Shown here: in pieces, positions 1 to 10,100 of the stretch
Numbering within the stretch: the stretch's first letter is position 1
How the letters are laid out: each line of letters begins with the position of its first letter
Translations under genes and position numbers: made by a program
DNA from: Burkholderiaceae bacterium
GTDB lineage: Bacteria > Pseudomonadota > Gammaproteobacteria > Burkholderiales > Burkholderiaceae_F
Reading direction: 5' to 3'
Assembly (NCBI GenBank): GCA_022843955.1
Contig: JALHMQ010000022.1
Span: 1 to 64,000 of the forward strand
Length of the DNA: 64,000 bases
Notes under the pieces: generated by a model
What the model was told of the DNA's origin: nothing
Databases searched by the model: none
What the model saw: the letters and a program-made list of their open reading frames with translations, nothing else

Positions 1-1017
1 GGCGCAGCCACCGCGGCCGGCGGCCTGGCGCGCCTGCCGGACGGCAGCGTCAACGTGCCCAAGGCGGCGCAGCGGCGCATGGGCGTGCGCACGCTGTTGG
101 CGCCCATGGCGCAGGCGGCCGCCACGCTCGAACTGCCGGGCCGGGTGACGTTCAACCCCAACGCGGGCGGTCGCGTGCAGGCGGTGCACGGTGGCCGCAT
201 CGAGGCCGGCCAGCAAGGCCTGCCGGTGCCCGGCCAGCGGGTGCGCCGCGGCCAGGTGCTCGCTTATGTGCGCCACCATGCCGATCCGTTCGCTCTCGGC
301 AATGTGCAGGCACAGCTGGCCGAGCTGCGGGCGCAGCGCCAGGTGGCCGAGGCCCGCGTGACGCGCCTCGACGGCCTGGAAGGCTCGGTGCCGCGCAAGG
401 ATATCGACGCAGCCCGCGCCGAGGCGCAGGGGCTGGTCGAGCGCGAGCGCACGCTGGCGGCCAGCCTGACTGCGCGCGAGGCGTTGCGGGCGCCGGTCGA
501 CGGCGTGGTGGCGCGCGCCGAGGCCGTGCTGGGTCAGGTGGTCGAGCCGCGTGACGTGCTGTTCGACATCGTCGATCCGGCGCGCCTGATGGTGGAGGCG
601 ACCACTGCAGACGTCACGCTGGCGCGGAACATTGCGGCGGCCTCGCTGGTCGGCGAAGCCGGGGTGCGGTTGCGGCTGGTGGGGGCGCCGCAGGCACTGC
701 GCGATGGCGTGCTGCCGCTGCTGTTCGCGGTGGAGAACTCGGGCAGGCAGCCGGCGCCCCTGGCGCTCGGCCAGCCGGTCACGGTGGTGGCCCAGCTGTC
801 CGAACGCATCGACGGCATCGTGCTGCCGGCCGCGGCCGTGGTGCGCGGCGCAGCCAACCAACATGTGGTGTGGATCAAGTCGGGCGCCGAGCGCTTCATT
901 GCGCAGCCGGTGCAGGTGCGCCCGCTCGATGCGTCCTCCGTGGTCGTGACGCAGGGCCTGGGCGCCGACAACCGGGTCGTGGTGCAGGGTGCGTCCCTGA
1001 TCGCGCAGATCCGCTGA
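1..1017 (+). CDS. RND efflux periplasmic adaptor (membrane fusion protein), 5' end outside window
   Basis: Periplasmic adaptor that would link the inner-membrane pump encoded next to an outer-membrane channel. The frame is open from base 1, and residues before the GTG at 55 ([15 protein letters not shown]) already match the family, so the gene begins left of the window. Visible parts are a biotinyl-lipoyl-like half (VHGGRIEAG... [11 protein letters not shown]), a helical hairpin ([17 protein letters not shown]), the returning half ([22 protein letters not shown]) and a C-terminal beta-barrel. It ends 19 bp before the pump gene, so the two are co-transcribed. The metal or organic substrate cannot be read from the adaptor alone. 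Confidence 0.88.
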   Translation, partial: GAATAAGGLARLPDGSVNVPKAAQRRMGVRTLLAPMAQAAATLELPGRVTFNPNAGGRVQAVHGGRIEAGQQGLPVPGQRVRRGQVLAYVRHHADPFALGNVQAQLAELRAQRQVAEARVTRLDGLEGSVPRKDIDAARAEAQGLVERERTLAASLTAREALRAPVDGVVARAEAVLGQVVEPRDVLFDIVDPARLMVEATTADVTLARNIAAASLVGEAGVRLRLVGAPQALRDGVLPLLFAVENSGRQPAPLALGQPVTVVAQLSERIDGIVLPAAAVVRGAANQHVVWIKSGAERFIAQPVQVRPLDASSVVVTQGLGADNRVVVQGASLIAQIR

Positions 1018-1036
1018 ACCAGCCAAGAGAACCGCG

Positions 1037-4000
1037 ATGTTCAACTGGATCGTTCGCAACAGCCTGCAGCACCGCCTGTTCGTGCTGGCGGTGGCAACGC
1101 TGCTGCTCGCCTATGGGGCGTTGAGCGCGTGGCGCACCCCGGTCGACGTGTTCCCCGACCTGAACAAGCCGCAGATCACCGTGCTCACCGAAGCCGGCGG
1201 CATGGCGCCGGAGGAGGTCGAGCAGATCGTCACCTTCCCGATCGAGACGGCGCTCAACGGCATGCCCGGCGTCACCCGGGTGCGCTCGACCTCGGGCGTG
1301 GGCCTGTCGATCGTCTACGCCGAGTTCGACTGGGGCACCGACGTCTACCGCAACCGCCAGCTCGTCAACGAGCGGCTGGCGCTGGTACGCGAGCAGCTGC
1401 CGGCCGACATCACGCCGGTGATGGGACCGGTGTCATCGATCATGGGCGAGATCATGCTGGTGGCGCTGCCGATCGGCAGCGCCGGCGGCAATCAGGGCGG
1501 CACCTCGGGCGGCGCCCCGGGCAGCCCGCCGGCTGCGACGCCGATGCAGGCGCGCGAGTACGCCGACTTCGTGCTGCGCCCGCGCCTGCTGTCGATCGCC
1601 GGCGTGTCGCAGGTGATCCCGATCGGGGGCGAGGTGCGCACCCTGCGGGTGGCGCCGGACACCGCCCGCCTGGCGCAGTTCGGCGTATCGCTGACGCAAG
1701 TGGAACAGGCACTGCGCGGCTATGGCGCCAATGCCGGCGGCGGCTTCATCGACCTGAACGGCCGTGAATACCTGATCCGCCATCTTGGCCGCAGCAATCG
1801 CGTCGAGCACCTCGCGGGCATGGCAGTGGCATGGAAGGACGGCCGCCCGGTGCTGCTGTCGCAGGTGGCGCAGGTGGGCTACGCCGCGGCGCTCAAGCGC
1901 GGCGACGCCGGCTACGACGGCCTGCCGGCGGTGGTGCTGAGCGTGCAGAAGCAGCCAGGTGCCGACACCGTGCAGCTGACGCAGCAGATCGAAGCGGCGC
2001 TGGCGGCCCTCAAGCCCGGCCTGCCGCCGGGCCTGTCCGAGCCGCGCGTGCTGTTTCGCCAGGCTGATTTCATCCGCGCCTCGGTCGGCAACGTGGCCGA
2101 GGCGCTGCGCGACGGCGCGATCATGGTGACGATCATCCTGTTCGCGTTCCTGCTGTCGGCGCGCACCACGTTCATCTCGCTCACCGCGATCCCGCTGTCG
2201 CTGGCGGTGGCGGCGCTGGTGTTCCAGTGGTTCGGCCTGTCGATCAACGTGATGACGCTGGGCGGCCTGGCGATCGCCATCGGCGAACTGGTCGACGACG
2301 CGGTGGTGGACGTCGAGAACATCCTGCGCCGGCTCAAGCAGAACCGCGCTGCGGGCGACCCGGTGCCGCTGCTGGAGGTGGTGCGCAAGGCGAGCGTCGA
2401 GGTGCGCTCCGGCATCGTCTATGCCACCGCGATCGTGGTGCTGGTGTTCGTCCCGCTGTTCGCGCTGCCGGGCATCGAGGGGCGCCTGTTCTCGCCGCTC
2501 GGCGTCGCCTACATCGTGTCGATCACGGCGTCGATGCTGGTGTCGATGACGGTCACGCCGGTGCTCTGCTACTACCTGTTGCCGAGAATGAAACGGCTGC
2601 AGCATGGCGACAGCCCGCTGGTGGCCTGGCTCAAGCGGCAGGACACGCGGCTGCTGTGGTGGTCGTTTCCCCGCGCAGGCGCGCTGCTCGCGGTGGCACT
2701 GGCGGGCGTGATCGCGGCGGCCGCCAGCGTGACGTTGCTGCCGCGCGCGTTCCTGCCGGCGTTCAACGAAGGATCGCTGGTACTCGGGGTGGTGATGACA
2801 CCCGGCACGTCGCTCGCCGAGGCCAATCGTATCGGCGCGGTCGCCGAGGAGCTGATCAGCGAGGTGCCGGAGGTGGTGCAGGTCGGCCGCCGCACCGGGC
2901 GCGCGGAACTGGACGAGCACGCCGAGGGCGTGCACTCGACCGAGATCGACGTCGACCTGCGCCGCTCGGCGCGCGACCGCGAGGCGATCATGGCCGAGAT
3001 CCGCGCGAAGTTGGCGGTGCTGCCGGCGCAGGTGGCGATCGGCCAGCCGATTTCGCACCGGCTCGATCACCTGCTGTCGGGCGTGCGCGCGCAGGTGGCG
3101 ATCAAGATCTTCGGCGACGACATCGACACCCTGCGCGGGCTGGCGGAGGGGCTGCGCGGCCAACTGGCCACGGTGCCGGGGCTGGTCGACCTCTCGGTCG
3201 AGCGGCAGGTGCTGATCCCGCAGATCACCGTGCGCCTGGACCACGCGCGCGCGGCGCAGGCGGGTCTCCCGCCGGGCGAGGCGCTGCGCCTGCTGCAGGC
3301 GCTGACCGACGGCGCGCACGGCGCGCAGATCATCGACGGCGCGCGCCGCTACGAGCTGGTGCTGCGCCTGCCCGACGAGCGCCGCACGCCGCAGGACCTG
3401 GCGCGCACGCTGATCGACACGCCGGCCGGCCGTCTGCCGCTGTCGGCCATCGCCACCGTCGAGGAGACCGATGGGCCGAACCAGATCGGCCGTGAAAACG
3501 GCCGCCGCCGCATCGTCGTCTTCGCCAACACCGACGGCCGCGACATGAGCGCGGTGGTGCGCGACGTGCGCGCGGTGATCGCACGCCAGGCGCTGCCCGG
3601 CGGCACCTTCATCAGCCTGGAGGGCCAGTTCCAGGCGCAGGAGGAGGCCCTTCGCCTGATCGCCGCGCTGTCGCTGGTGTCGCTGGCGCTGATCTTCCTG
3701 GTGCTGTATTCGCGCTACCGCTCGGCGGTGCTGGCCGCGATCGTGATGATCAACATCCCGCTGGCGCTGATCGGCTCGGTGGCGGCGATGTGGCTGGCCG
3801 GCGTGCAACTGTCGGTCGCCTCGATGGTCGGCTTCATCACGCTGGCCGGCATCGCCACCCGCAATGGCATCCTCAAGATCAGCCATTACGTGAACCTGTG
3901 CAAGTTCGAGGGCGAGACCTTCTCGCAGACGATGATCGTGCGCGGTTCGCTGGAACGACTGACCCCCGTGCTGATGACCGCACTCGTGGCCGCCTTTGCC

Positions 4001-4207
4001 CTCACGCCGCTGCTGGTGGCCGCCGACGCGCCGGGCAAGGAGATCCTGCATCCGGTCGCGGTGGTGATCTTCGGCGGCCTGATCAGCTCGACCATTCTCG
4101 ATACCGTGCTGACGCCGGTGCTGTACTGGCTGTTCGGCCGCGCCGCGACCGAGACGCTGCTGGCCGAGGGCGCCACCGCCGCCGGCGAGCCGGCCGAGGT
4201 CGTATGA
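1037..4207 (+). CDS. RND family efflux pump permease, CzcA/CusA-like
   Basis: Proton-driven inner-membrane pump of 1056 residues, the usual RND length. It has an N-terminal transmembrane helix, the motif [20 protein letters not shown] typical of heavy-metal RND pumps, two large periplasmic loops and two helix bundles. The proton-relay helix reads [17 protein letters not shown], with paired Asp residues as in the heavy-metal subclass but unlike the classic CzcA sequence, so the substrate is uncertain. A Gly/Ser/Pro-rich insert lies near residues 147-171. An AAGAGA ribosome site precedes the ATG. The downstream small periplasmic protein and DmeF-type exporter support a role in metal export. Confidence 0.9.
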   Translation: MFNWIVRNSLQHRLFVLAVATLLLAYGALSAWRTPVDVFPDLNKPQITVLTEAGGMAPEEVEQIVTFPIETALNGMPGVTRVRSTSGVGLSIVYAEFDWGTDVYRNRQLVNERLALVREQLPADITPVMGPVSSIMGEIMLVALPIGSAGGNQGGTSGGAPGSPPAATPMQAREYADFVLRPRLLSIAGVSQVIPIGGEVRTLRVAPDTARLAQFGVSLTQVEQALRGYGANAGGGFIDLNGREYLIRHLGRSNRVEHLAGMAVAWKDGRPVLLSQVAQVGYAAALKRGDAGYDGLPAVVLSVQKQPGADTVQLTQQIEAALAALKPGLPPGLSEPRVLFRQADFIRASVGNVAEALRDGAIMVTIILFAFLLSARTTFISLTAIPLSLAVAALVFQWFGLSINVMTLGGLAIAIGELVDDAVVDVENILRRLKQNRAAGDPVPLLEVVRKASVEVRSGIVYATAIVVLVFVPLFALPGIEGRLFSPLGVAYIVSITASMLVSMTVTPVLCYYLLPRMKRLQHGDSPLVAWLKRQDTRLLWWSFPRAGALLAVALAGVIAAAASVTLLPRAFLPAFNEGSLVLGVVMTPGTSLAEANRIGAVAEELISEVPEVVQVGRRTGRAELDEHAEGVHSTEIDVDLRRSARDREAIMAEIRAKLAVLPAQVAIGQPISHRLDHLLSGVRAQVAIKIFGDDIDTLRGLAEGLRGQLATVPGLVDLSVERQVLIPQITVRLDHARAAQAGLPPGEALRLLQALTDGAHGAQIIDGARRYELVLRLPDERRTPQDLARTLIDTPAGRLPLSAIATVEETDGPNQIGRENGRRRIVVFANTDGRDMSAVVRDVRAVIARQALPGGTFISLEGQFQAQEEALRLIAALSLVSLALIFLVLYSRYRSAVLAAIVMINIPLALIGSVAAMWLAGVQLSVASMVGFITLAGIATRNGILKISHYVNLCKFEGETFSQTMIVRGSLERLTPVLMTALVAAFALTPLLVAADAPGKEILHPVAVVIFGGLISSTILDTVLTPVLYWLFGRAATETLLAEGATAAGEPAEVV

Positions 4208-4283
4208 CCGAACTCAACGTGAGGCGCTCGTCGCAACCCTCGGTTCAATCTGCCGGACCCTATTCCATCGCAAGGAGCAACCC

Positions 4284-4655
4284 ATGAAGACCCAGCTTGC
4301 CGCCGCCCTCGCGGCCCTGTCGATCATCACCTGCCCCGCCGCGCTCGCGCATGGCGAAGCCAAGGCGCGCCATGGCGGCGTGGTGCAGTTGGCGCACGAC
4401 CTCGGCTTCGAGTTGGTGGTGCGCGGCGACGTGGCGGCGATCTACGTCGACGACCACGGCAAGCCGGTCGATCCGGCCGGCATGAGCGGGCGCCTGACCA
4501 TCCTCAACGGCACCCAGAAGTCCGAGGCCGCACTGGCGCCCGCCGGCGATCGCCTGGAGGCCAAGGGCGTGCAGGTGGCCAAGGGTGCGCGCGTGGTGGC
4601 GGCGCTGACCACCGCCGACAAGAAGGCGATGACGGTGCGCTTCACCGTTCGCTGA
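4284..4655 (+). CDS. small exported protein of the metal-efflux cluster
   Basis: A 123-residue protein with a clear signal peptide (hydrophobic stretch to about residue 22, Ala-x-Ala cleavage near LAHG). The mature part begins HGEAKARHGG, with histidines that could bind metal, followed by a compact beta-rich domain. An AAGGAG ribosome site lies 6 bp before the ATG. I do not recognise a named family. Similar small His-starting periplasmic proteins accompany RND and CDF metal exporters, so a metallochaperone or sensor role is possible but only inferred from position, 76 bp after the pump. Confidence 0.75.
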   Translation: MKTQLAAALAALSIITCPAALAHGEAKARHGGVVQLAHDLGFELVVRGDVAAIYVDDHGKPVDPAGMSGRLTILNGTQKSEAALAPAGDRLEAKGVQVAKGARVVAALTTADKKAMTVRFTVR

Positions 4656-4704
4656 GATGAGGCTGAGAACGCGGCGAGTCGCCGGTGGCGGATCGCATGC
4701 CTGA

Positions 4705-5805
4705 ATGCCGGGCCAGCCAAGCGGCGCCATGGGAGAACGCAAGGTGCAGACACACGACGTAGGCCCAGGTGGGCCGAACGATCTATCCCGCTGGACCCAC
4801 GACCACGTCTTCGACCGCAGCAGCAGCGCCGCCGAGCGCGGCACGCGCGTGGTCATGTGGATCACGCTCGCGATGATGGTGGTCGAGATCACCGCCGGCT
4901 GGTGGCTCAACTCCATGGCACTGCTGGCCGACGGCTTCCACATGAGTTCGCACGCGCTGGCGATCGGCCTGTCCGCGTTCGCCTACGCCGCGGCGCGCCG
5001 CTATGCGCACGACCGGCGCTTTGCCTTCGGCACCTGGAAGATCGAGGTGCTGGGCGGCTTCGCCAGCGCCGTGCTGCTGCTGGGCGTGGCCGCGCTGATG
5101 GCGGTGGCCTCGGTCGAGCGCTTTTTCAACCCGCAGCCGATCGGCTACGGCGAGGCGATCGTCGTCGCCGTGGTCGGCCTCGGGGTCAATGTCGTGTGCG
5201 CGCTGATCCTCGGCCGCGCGCACGACCATCACCACCCCGGGCACGACCATGGACATGGTCATGGTCACGGCCACGATGGCGACCCGCATCACGGGCACGA
5301 CGGCCATCACGACCTCAACCTGCGCGCGGCTTACCTGCACGTGGTGGCCGATGCCGCCACCTCCGTGCTGGCGATCATCGCGCTGGTCGGCGGCATGCTC
5401 GCCGGCTGGGACTGGCTTGACCCCGCGATGGGGATCGTCGGTGCCGTGCTGGTGGCGATCTGGGCGCGCGGCCTGATCCGCGACACCGCCAAGGTGCTGC
5501 TCGACCGCGAGATGGATCACCCGGTGGTCGACGAGATCCGCGAGGTGGTGGAGCGGCCGGCCGGCATGACCGGCGCCCCGGCTGACCCGGCCAGCGTGGC
5601 CAACGCAGCCAGCTCAGTTGGCCGGTTCGACACCCGTCTCGCCGATCTGCACGTGTGGCGCGTGGGCAAGCAGGCCTACGCCTGTGCGATCACCGTGGTG
5701 TCGAACGATCCCGATCTCACCGCCGATGTGCTGCGCGCGCGACTGGCCGTGCACGAGGAGATCGTCCACGCGACGATCGAAGTGCATCTGCGCGGCGCTG
5801 GCTGA
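4705..5805 (+). CDS. dmeF: CDF-family cation efflux protein, DmeF-like
   Basis: Cation diffusion facilitator expected to exchange Co2+/Ni2+ or Zn2+ for protons across the inner membrane. It opens with THDHVFDRSS, typical of DmeF, and has six predicted helices. Metal-site motifs are MALLADGFHM (Asp/His in helix II) and HVVADAATSV (His/Asp in helix V). A long His/Asp/Gly loop lies between helices IV and V, at DNA 5221-5310, with about 17 histidines. A C-terminal cytoplasmic domain follows (LADLHVWRVG). The C-terminal linker has an unusual Ala/Pro/Ser stretch near residues 287-307. The start could instead be ATG 4729 or GTG 4744, the last with GGAG upstream. It extends the metal-export operon. 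Confidence 0.88.
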   Translation: MPGQPSGAMGERKVQTHDVGPGGPNDLSRWTHDHVFDRSSSAAERGTRVVMWITLAMMVVEITAGWWLNSMALLADGFHMSSHALAIGLSAFAYAAARRYAHDRRFAFGTWKIEVLGGFASAVLLLGVAALMAVASVERFFNPQPIGYGEAIVVAVVGLGVNVVCALILGRAHDHHHPGHDHGHGHGHGHDGDPHHGHDGHHDLNLRAAYLHVVADAATSVLAIIALVGGMLAGWDWLDPAMGIVGAVLVAIWARGLIRDTAKVLLDREMDHPVVDEIREVVERPAGMTGAPADPASVANAASSVGRFDTRLADLHVWRVGKQAYACAITVVSNDPDLTADVLRARLAVHEEIVHATIEVHLRGAG

Positions 5806-5920
5806 GCGCAGCAGCGGCAGTCCTTGCCGCCGGTCCGACCGCATCGGACCAGCATGCCGTCGATGTTCGGGTGCAGGCGCAAAACCGCTGCAGCCGCCCG
5901 CCAGAAGCACACCGCCGGGG

Positions 5921-6955
5921 TCAGGGCCGCGCCGCCCGTGCGCGCGAGATCATTCGCTTGACGTCTGCGTTGGCGTTCACCTCAAGCAACTCGACGTCGG
6001 GGTGGCGGAGCGGATACACGCGAAAAACCTCATCCGCGAACGCCTGGCCGATCGAAGACACGTTCGCGAAGTCCAGCATCACCGTCTTGAAGCGGTCAAA
6101 GCGCACAAGCAGCCGCTTGGCCTGCGAGCGCGACACGAGGTTGTCGTCGCCGTACTCGGTCAGCTTCACCGGGACCACGGTCTTGTTGAACCCGTAGTCC
6201 TCACCGGTCGCAAACTTGTCGAACACCTTCTTTGTCGATCGCGCCGTGTGGTTGTCCAGGCGCATCGTCACCACGGTTCCCAGCTCGCGACCGTGTCCGC
6301 CGAGAATCCAGTCTTCCTTGTTCCCGAACTTGTGCGAGAAGTAGACGCCGCCCGACAGGATCGCAAAGTCATCGAACATGCGCGACGTGAAGAAGATGCC
6401 TTCGCCCGAGTGATTGGCCGGGTCGGTCGTGAACTTGCCCTTGGCAAGCTCGAGCACGGCGTGGCGCTCGTCGTCGAGCCCTGCGGCCTCCTTGATCTTG
6501 CGAAAGATGCCGACGCCGTCGTCGAAGATCTCGATCTGGGCTGACGCCGCCGTTCTTTCGATCGCGATATGCAGCTGTGCGGCATTCGAGTGATCGATCA
6601 CGTTGTTGACCATCTCCGTGACGCCGTAGTGCCAGATCTTCGTCACGTTCTCCGGCAGCGTGCCGAGCTGGGGCGCGACGTCTTCGCGCCAGACCTTGTC
6701 TTCCGACAGGCCGGGACCCAATGCGTAGTCCTTGCTCCATGCAACCAGCGGCGCGAGCCGGTACGTCTTGCCGCGCGTGCGGCCATCCATGAGCACGGTG
6801 CCCTCGGTCACCAGGCGCTGCAGGTGCTTGCTGATCGCCTGCCGCGAGCAGCCGAACTTCTCGCTCGCCAGCCGCACGATGTCGCTGCTGTGATCGGCGA
6901 TGTTGCTGATGAGGAAGTGCCGGATCTCCTCGCCGCGCTGTCGTACGTTGGCCAT
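5921..6955 (-). CDS. HTH / GHKL-ATPase / STAS-like (DUF4325) one-chain regulator
   Basis: A 344-residue protein with three modules: an N-terminal winged helix (about 1-70, recognition part FGCSRQAISKHLQRL), a GHKL-type ATP-binding domain (about 90-235; N-box EMVNNVIDHS at 114-123, G1 DDGVGI at 145-150, lid NHSGEGIFFTSRMFDDF at 181-197), and a C-terminal STAS-like DUF4325 domain (about 255-335, LVRFDRFKTVMLDFANVSSIGQAFADE). This resembles an anti-sigma kinase and its antagonist fused to a DNA-binding head. The start at 6955 is chosen over the in-frame ATG at 6988 because the latter lies inside a promoter box. It is monocistronic and convergent with dmeF. Its targets are unknown. Confidence 0.82.
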   Translation of the reverse strand: MANVRQRGEEIRHFLISNIADHSSDIVRLASEKFGCSRQAISKHLQRLVTEGTVLMDGRTRGKTYRLAPLVAWSKDYALGPGLSEDKVWREDVAPQLGTLPENVTKIWHYGVTEMVNNVIDHSNAAQLHIAIERTAASAQIEIFDDGVGIFRKIKEAAGLDDERHAVLELAKGKFTTDPANHSGEGIFFTSRMFDDFAILSGGVYFSHKFGNKEDWILGGHGRELGTVVTMRLDNHTARSTKKVFDKFATGEDYGFNKTVVPVKLTEYGDDNLVSRSQAKRLLVRFDRFKTVMLDFANVSSIGQAFADEVFRVYPLRHPDVELLEVNANADVKRMISRARAARP

Positions 6956-6959
6956 GAAT

Positions 6960-7010
6960 TTGACAACCTTTCGGGCGGAGATTGTCAATTTGTAGTTAGG
7001 ACATTGTCAA
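6960..7010 (-). promoter_or_regulatory. three TTGACAA boxes at 22-bp spacing over the promoter of the DUF4325 gene
   Basis: The plus strand reads TTGACAA at 6960-6966 and TTGTCAA at 6982-6988 and 7004-7010. Starts are exactly 22 bp apart, two helical turns. On the minus strand the outer box supplies a perfect -35 (TTGACA) and the middle box a weak -10 (GACAAT) with an 18-bp spacer; the inner box sits just before the ATG at 6955. This fits autoregulation by the winged-helix protein, which is inferred. Confidence 0.5.
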
Positions 7011-7163
7011 CCACGACAGGCTGGATCAATGCCGCCGCCTGCGCGCGGAGACCCTTGAACTTGGCGGCAAGACAGGCTCAACCCCAAATCACGCGGCCAT
7101 CGCGGCTACTAGCGCGGCGCGTACCGGGGCAGCATCAGGTGCTCGCCGGTGCGCGCTGAAGGG

Positions 7164-10100
7164 TCAGTGGCGGGCACCACAACTTGCGACGAGATCTATC
7201 ACGTGGCGGGGCTCCACTGGCTTCGTCAGGTGGTGACTGAAGCCGGCGGCGGCGGTTCGCCGCCGGTCCTCGCTGCCTCCCCAACCTGTTATCGCTACCA
7301 GGATCAAGTCGTTGGCCCAGGGCATGGCGCGCAGTCGACGCGCGACCTCGTACCCATCGATGTCGGGCATGCCTACATCCAGCAGGGCGATCTGAGGTTC
7401 GAACGACTCGGCGATCTCGATCGCCGAGCGACCGCCATACCCGATCCGAACGTCGTGACCCTTGAGCGCCATAAGCGAGGCGAGCATGTCGGCAGCGTCG
7501 CGGTTGTCGTCTGCAATCAGTACGCGCACCGGTGCTTGCGCATCCAGAGTTTGTGGGTCGACTCCCTCCGCTTCGGGCCCTGGGAGGCTCGATGCATGCG
7601 GCAGACGGACGACAAACGCGCTGCCCTTTCCTTCCCCGTCACTGCTCGCCGTGATGCTGCCGCCGTGAAGTTCGACCAGAGCCCGGGCGAGCGCCAGCCC
7701 GATCCCGAGCCCGCTCTCGCCGTGGCGATGCGCGCTCGCTGACCGGGTAAACATGTCGAAGACGTGCGCCTGCTCCTCGGTCGCAATGCCGATTCCGTTG
7801 TCGCGCACCTGGATCCGCACGCCGTCGGCGTCAACGCCGGCCGCCAGTTCGATGTGGCCCTGGGGTGCCGTGTACTTGCACGCATTGCCAAGCAGATTGG
7901 TCAGCACCTGCGAGATCCGCAGCGCGTCCACATCAAGCCAGACCGGCTGATCCGGCAGGCGCACCGTCAATCGGTGCGCCTTGACCTTCATGGCTTGCTG
8001 TGTGGTCTCGAGCGCCGTGTCGACGATCGACGCCAAGGTCGCGCGCTCGCGGCGCAACTCCAGGCTGCCGCGCGTGATGCGCGCCACATCCAGCAAATCG
8101 TCCAGCAGCAGACCGAGATGACGCACCTGGCGCTGGATGACCGCCTTGGCACTCTCCTGTTCGCGTGCTCCCGCCTGAGGTGAGGTCAGGATCCCCGCGG
8201 CCACCTGAAGCGGCGACAGCGGATTGCGAAGCTCGTGCGACAACGTGGCAAGGAACTCGTCCTTGCGCCGATCGGCGTCTTCGAGCGAATTGATCGCTAC
8301 CGACAGATCGCGCTGCGCTTGACGAAGATCGGTGACGTCGTCCGCAATAAAGCAAAAAGCCAGTCCGCCGGAGCCAACGCGCCTGCCCAGACTCGCGACC
8401 GTGGCGGCCACGGTGCGCGTCGCCGATCCCAGTCTCGTCTGATGCTCGTATTCGAACGAGACGGGCGCATCGGCGTCGCGCGCCGCCTCGTAGCTGCGAC
8501 GCCACAGCGCAACGGTCGACTCCGGCAGCCCCACCTCGCGCGCCGAGCACCCTTTCGGGTCCGCCGCATCGAGTCCGAAGAATCGCCGCATGGCCGGGTT
8601 GATGTAGAGCGGCACAATGTCGCCGTCCGGGTGCAGTTCGACCGTGCCCATCATCAACGGCGATACCTCGTAGAAAGCCTGCAGCGCGTTTTCGACGGCC
8701 TTGCGCTCGCTGATGTCCTGGGCGGTGCCGATCAGGCGCAGGGGCCGGCGGTTCTCGTCGAAGCTGACCCGCCCGCTGGCTGCCACCCAGCGCGTGATGC
8801 CGCTGCGGCGGTCGATCACCCGGTACTCGACAGCCATCCGACCCGGCCCCGACGGATCGAGCGCCCGATCGACGGCGGCGTGGGTTGCGGGCGCATCATC
8901 AGGGTGGAGGCCGGCGGCGAACGTGGTGTAGTCCACCGGTTCATCGAGATCGATGCCCCAGATCTCGCGCACGCGCTGGTCCCACACGATCGCGCCCGAG
9001 CGCACGTCGTAGTCGTAAATGCCGATACCGGCCGCCGCGGTGGCGATTTCGAGGCGGGCTTCGCTCTCCCGCAGGCGCGTCTCCATCCGGATCCTGTCGG
9101 ACAGGTCGTAGAAGTAGCAGACGACGCCGAAGCGACCATCGGGAAGCACGATGCGCTCGATTCGCCAGTCGTACGTCTCCACGGCGTTGATGTCACCGCG
9201 CTGCTCGCCGATGCGCGTCGATACGAAAGGCTCGCCGGTATCGAGCGTATGGCGAAAGCGGGTGATCGCCTCGGTGGCGAACGGCTCCGCCCAGATCGCG
9301 CGCAATACCTCGGCAAAGTCGCGACCGACCACCGGCTGCACGTTCTCGAACACGCGAAGCGAACCGCGGCTGACAACGGCGACCCGGAACTCGGCATCGA
9401 TGACGTAGACACCGAAGGGGTTGTCCGCCACCAGGCGGTAGAACGTCTCGGCATTGCCGCGAAGCCGCTCCTCGGCCCGCACCCTCTCGGTGATCACTTC
9501 GCTGAAAAACAGCAGGCCCGCGACCTGGTCGTGGTCGTCTCGCCAGGGGCGGACCTTCCAGCGCAGCCAGATGACCGAGCCGTCGGCGCGCTCGAACGCG
9601 TCGGCTTCATGGCTGGCGACGTCGCCGGCCAGACAACGCTGGTGAATCTCGCGCCAGCGTGACGGCACGTCCGGGAAGACGTCGTAGTGGCCGCGGCCGA
9701 TCAGCTCATGCGTCGTCAGACCGAAGTCCTCGGCGTACCGGCGACTCGCAACGAGGTAGTTCAACTGCCGATCCAGCATCGCAATGCCCGCGGGCGCGTG
9801 TTCGATGAAAAGTTGCAATCGATCCTGCTGCCCTCGCAGGCGGCGCTGCGCATCGCCCAGCCTCGATTCGGCACGGGCTCGCTCGGCCGCCTCCCAGGTG
9901 CGTGCGGACACCGCTTCGATCAGCGTGATCTCTTCATCGGTCCAGGTGCGCGGGTGCGCATCGTGGACGAACATGACGGCCACCAGGCGGCCGTCACGGA
10001 TCAGCGGCACGTTGACCATGGCCTCGACCTGCACGTCCCGGAAGGTGCGCTTCTGCTCGGCCGTCAAGCGATCGTCAGCCGACGCGTTCGCCGTGACCTG

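Noticed and set aside
1433-4051. 872-codon minus-strand frame opposite the RND pump
   Set aside because: Its translation is His/Arg/Gln/Asp-rich and without domains; the plus-strand pump fully explains the region.
6953-6988. Upstream ATG at 6988 as start of the DUF4325 gene
   Set aside because: It lies within one of the phased promoter boxes, and the eleven extra residues add nothing to the winged-helix domain.
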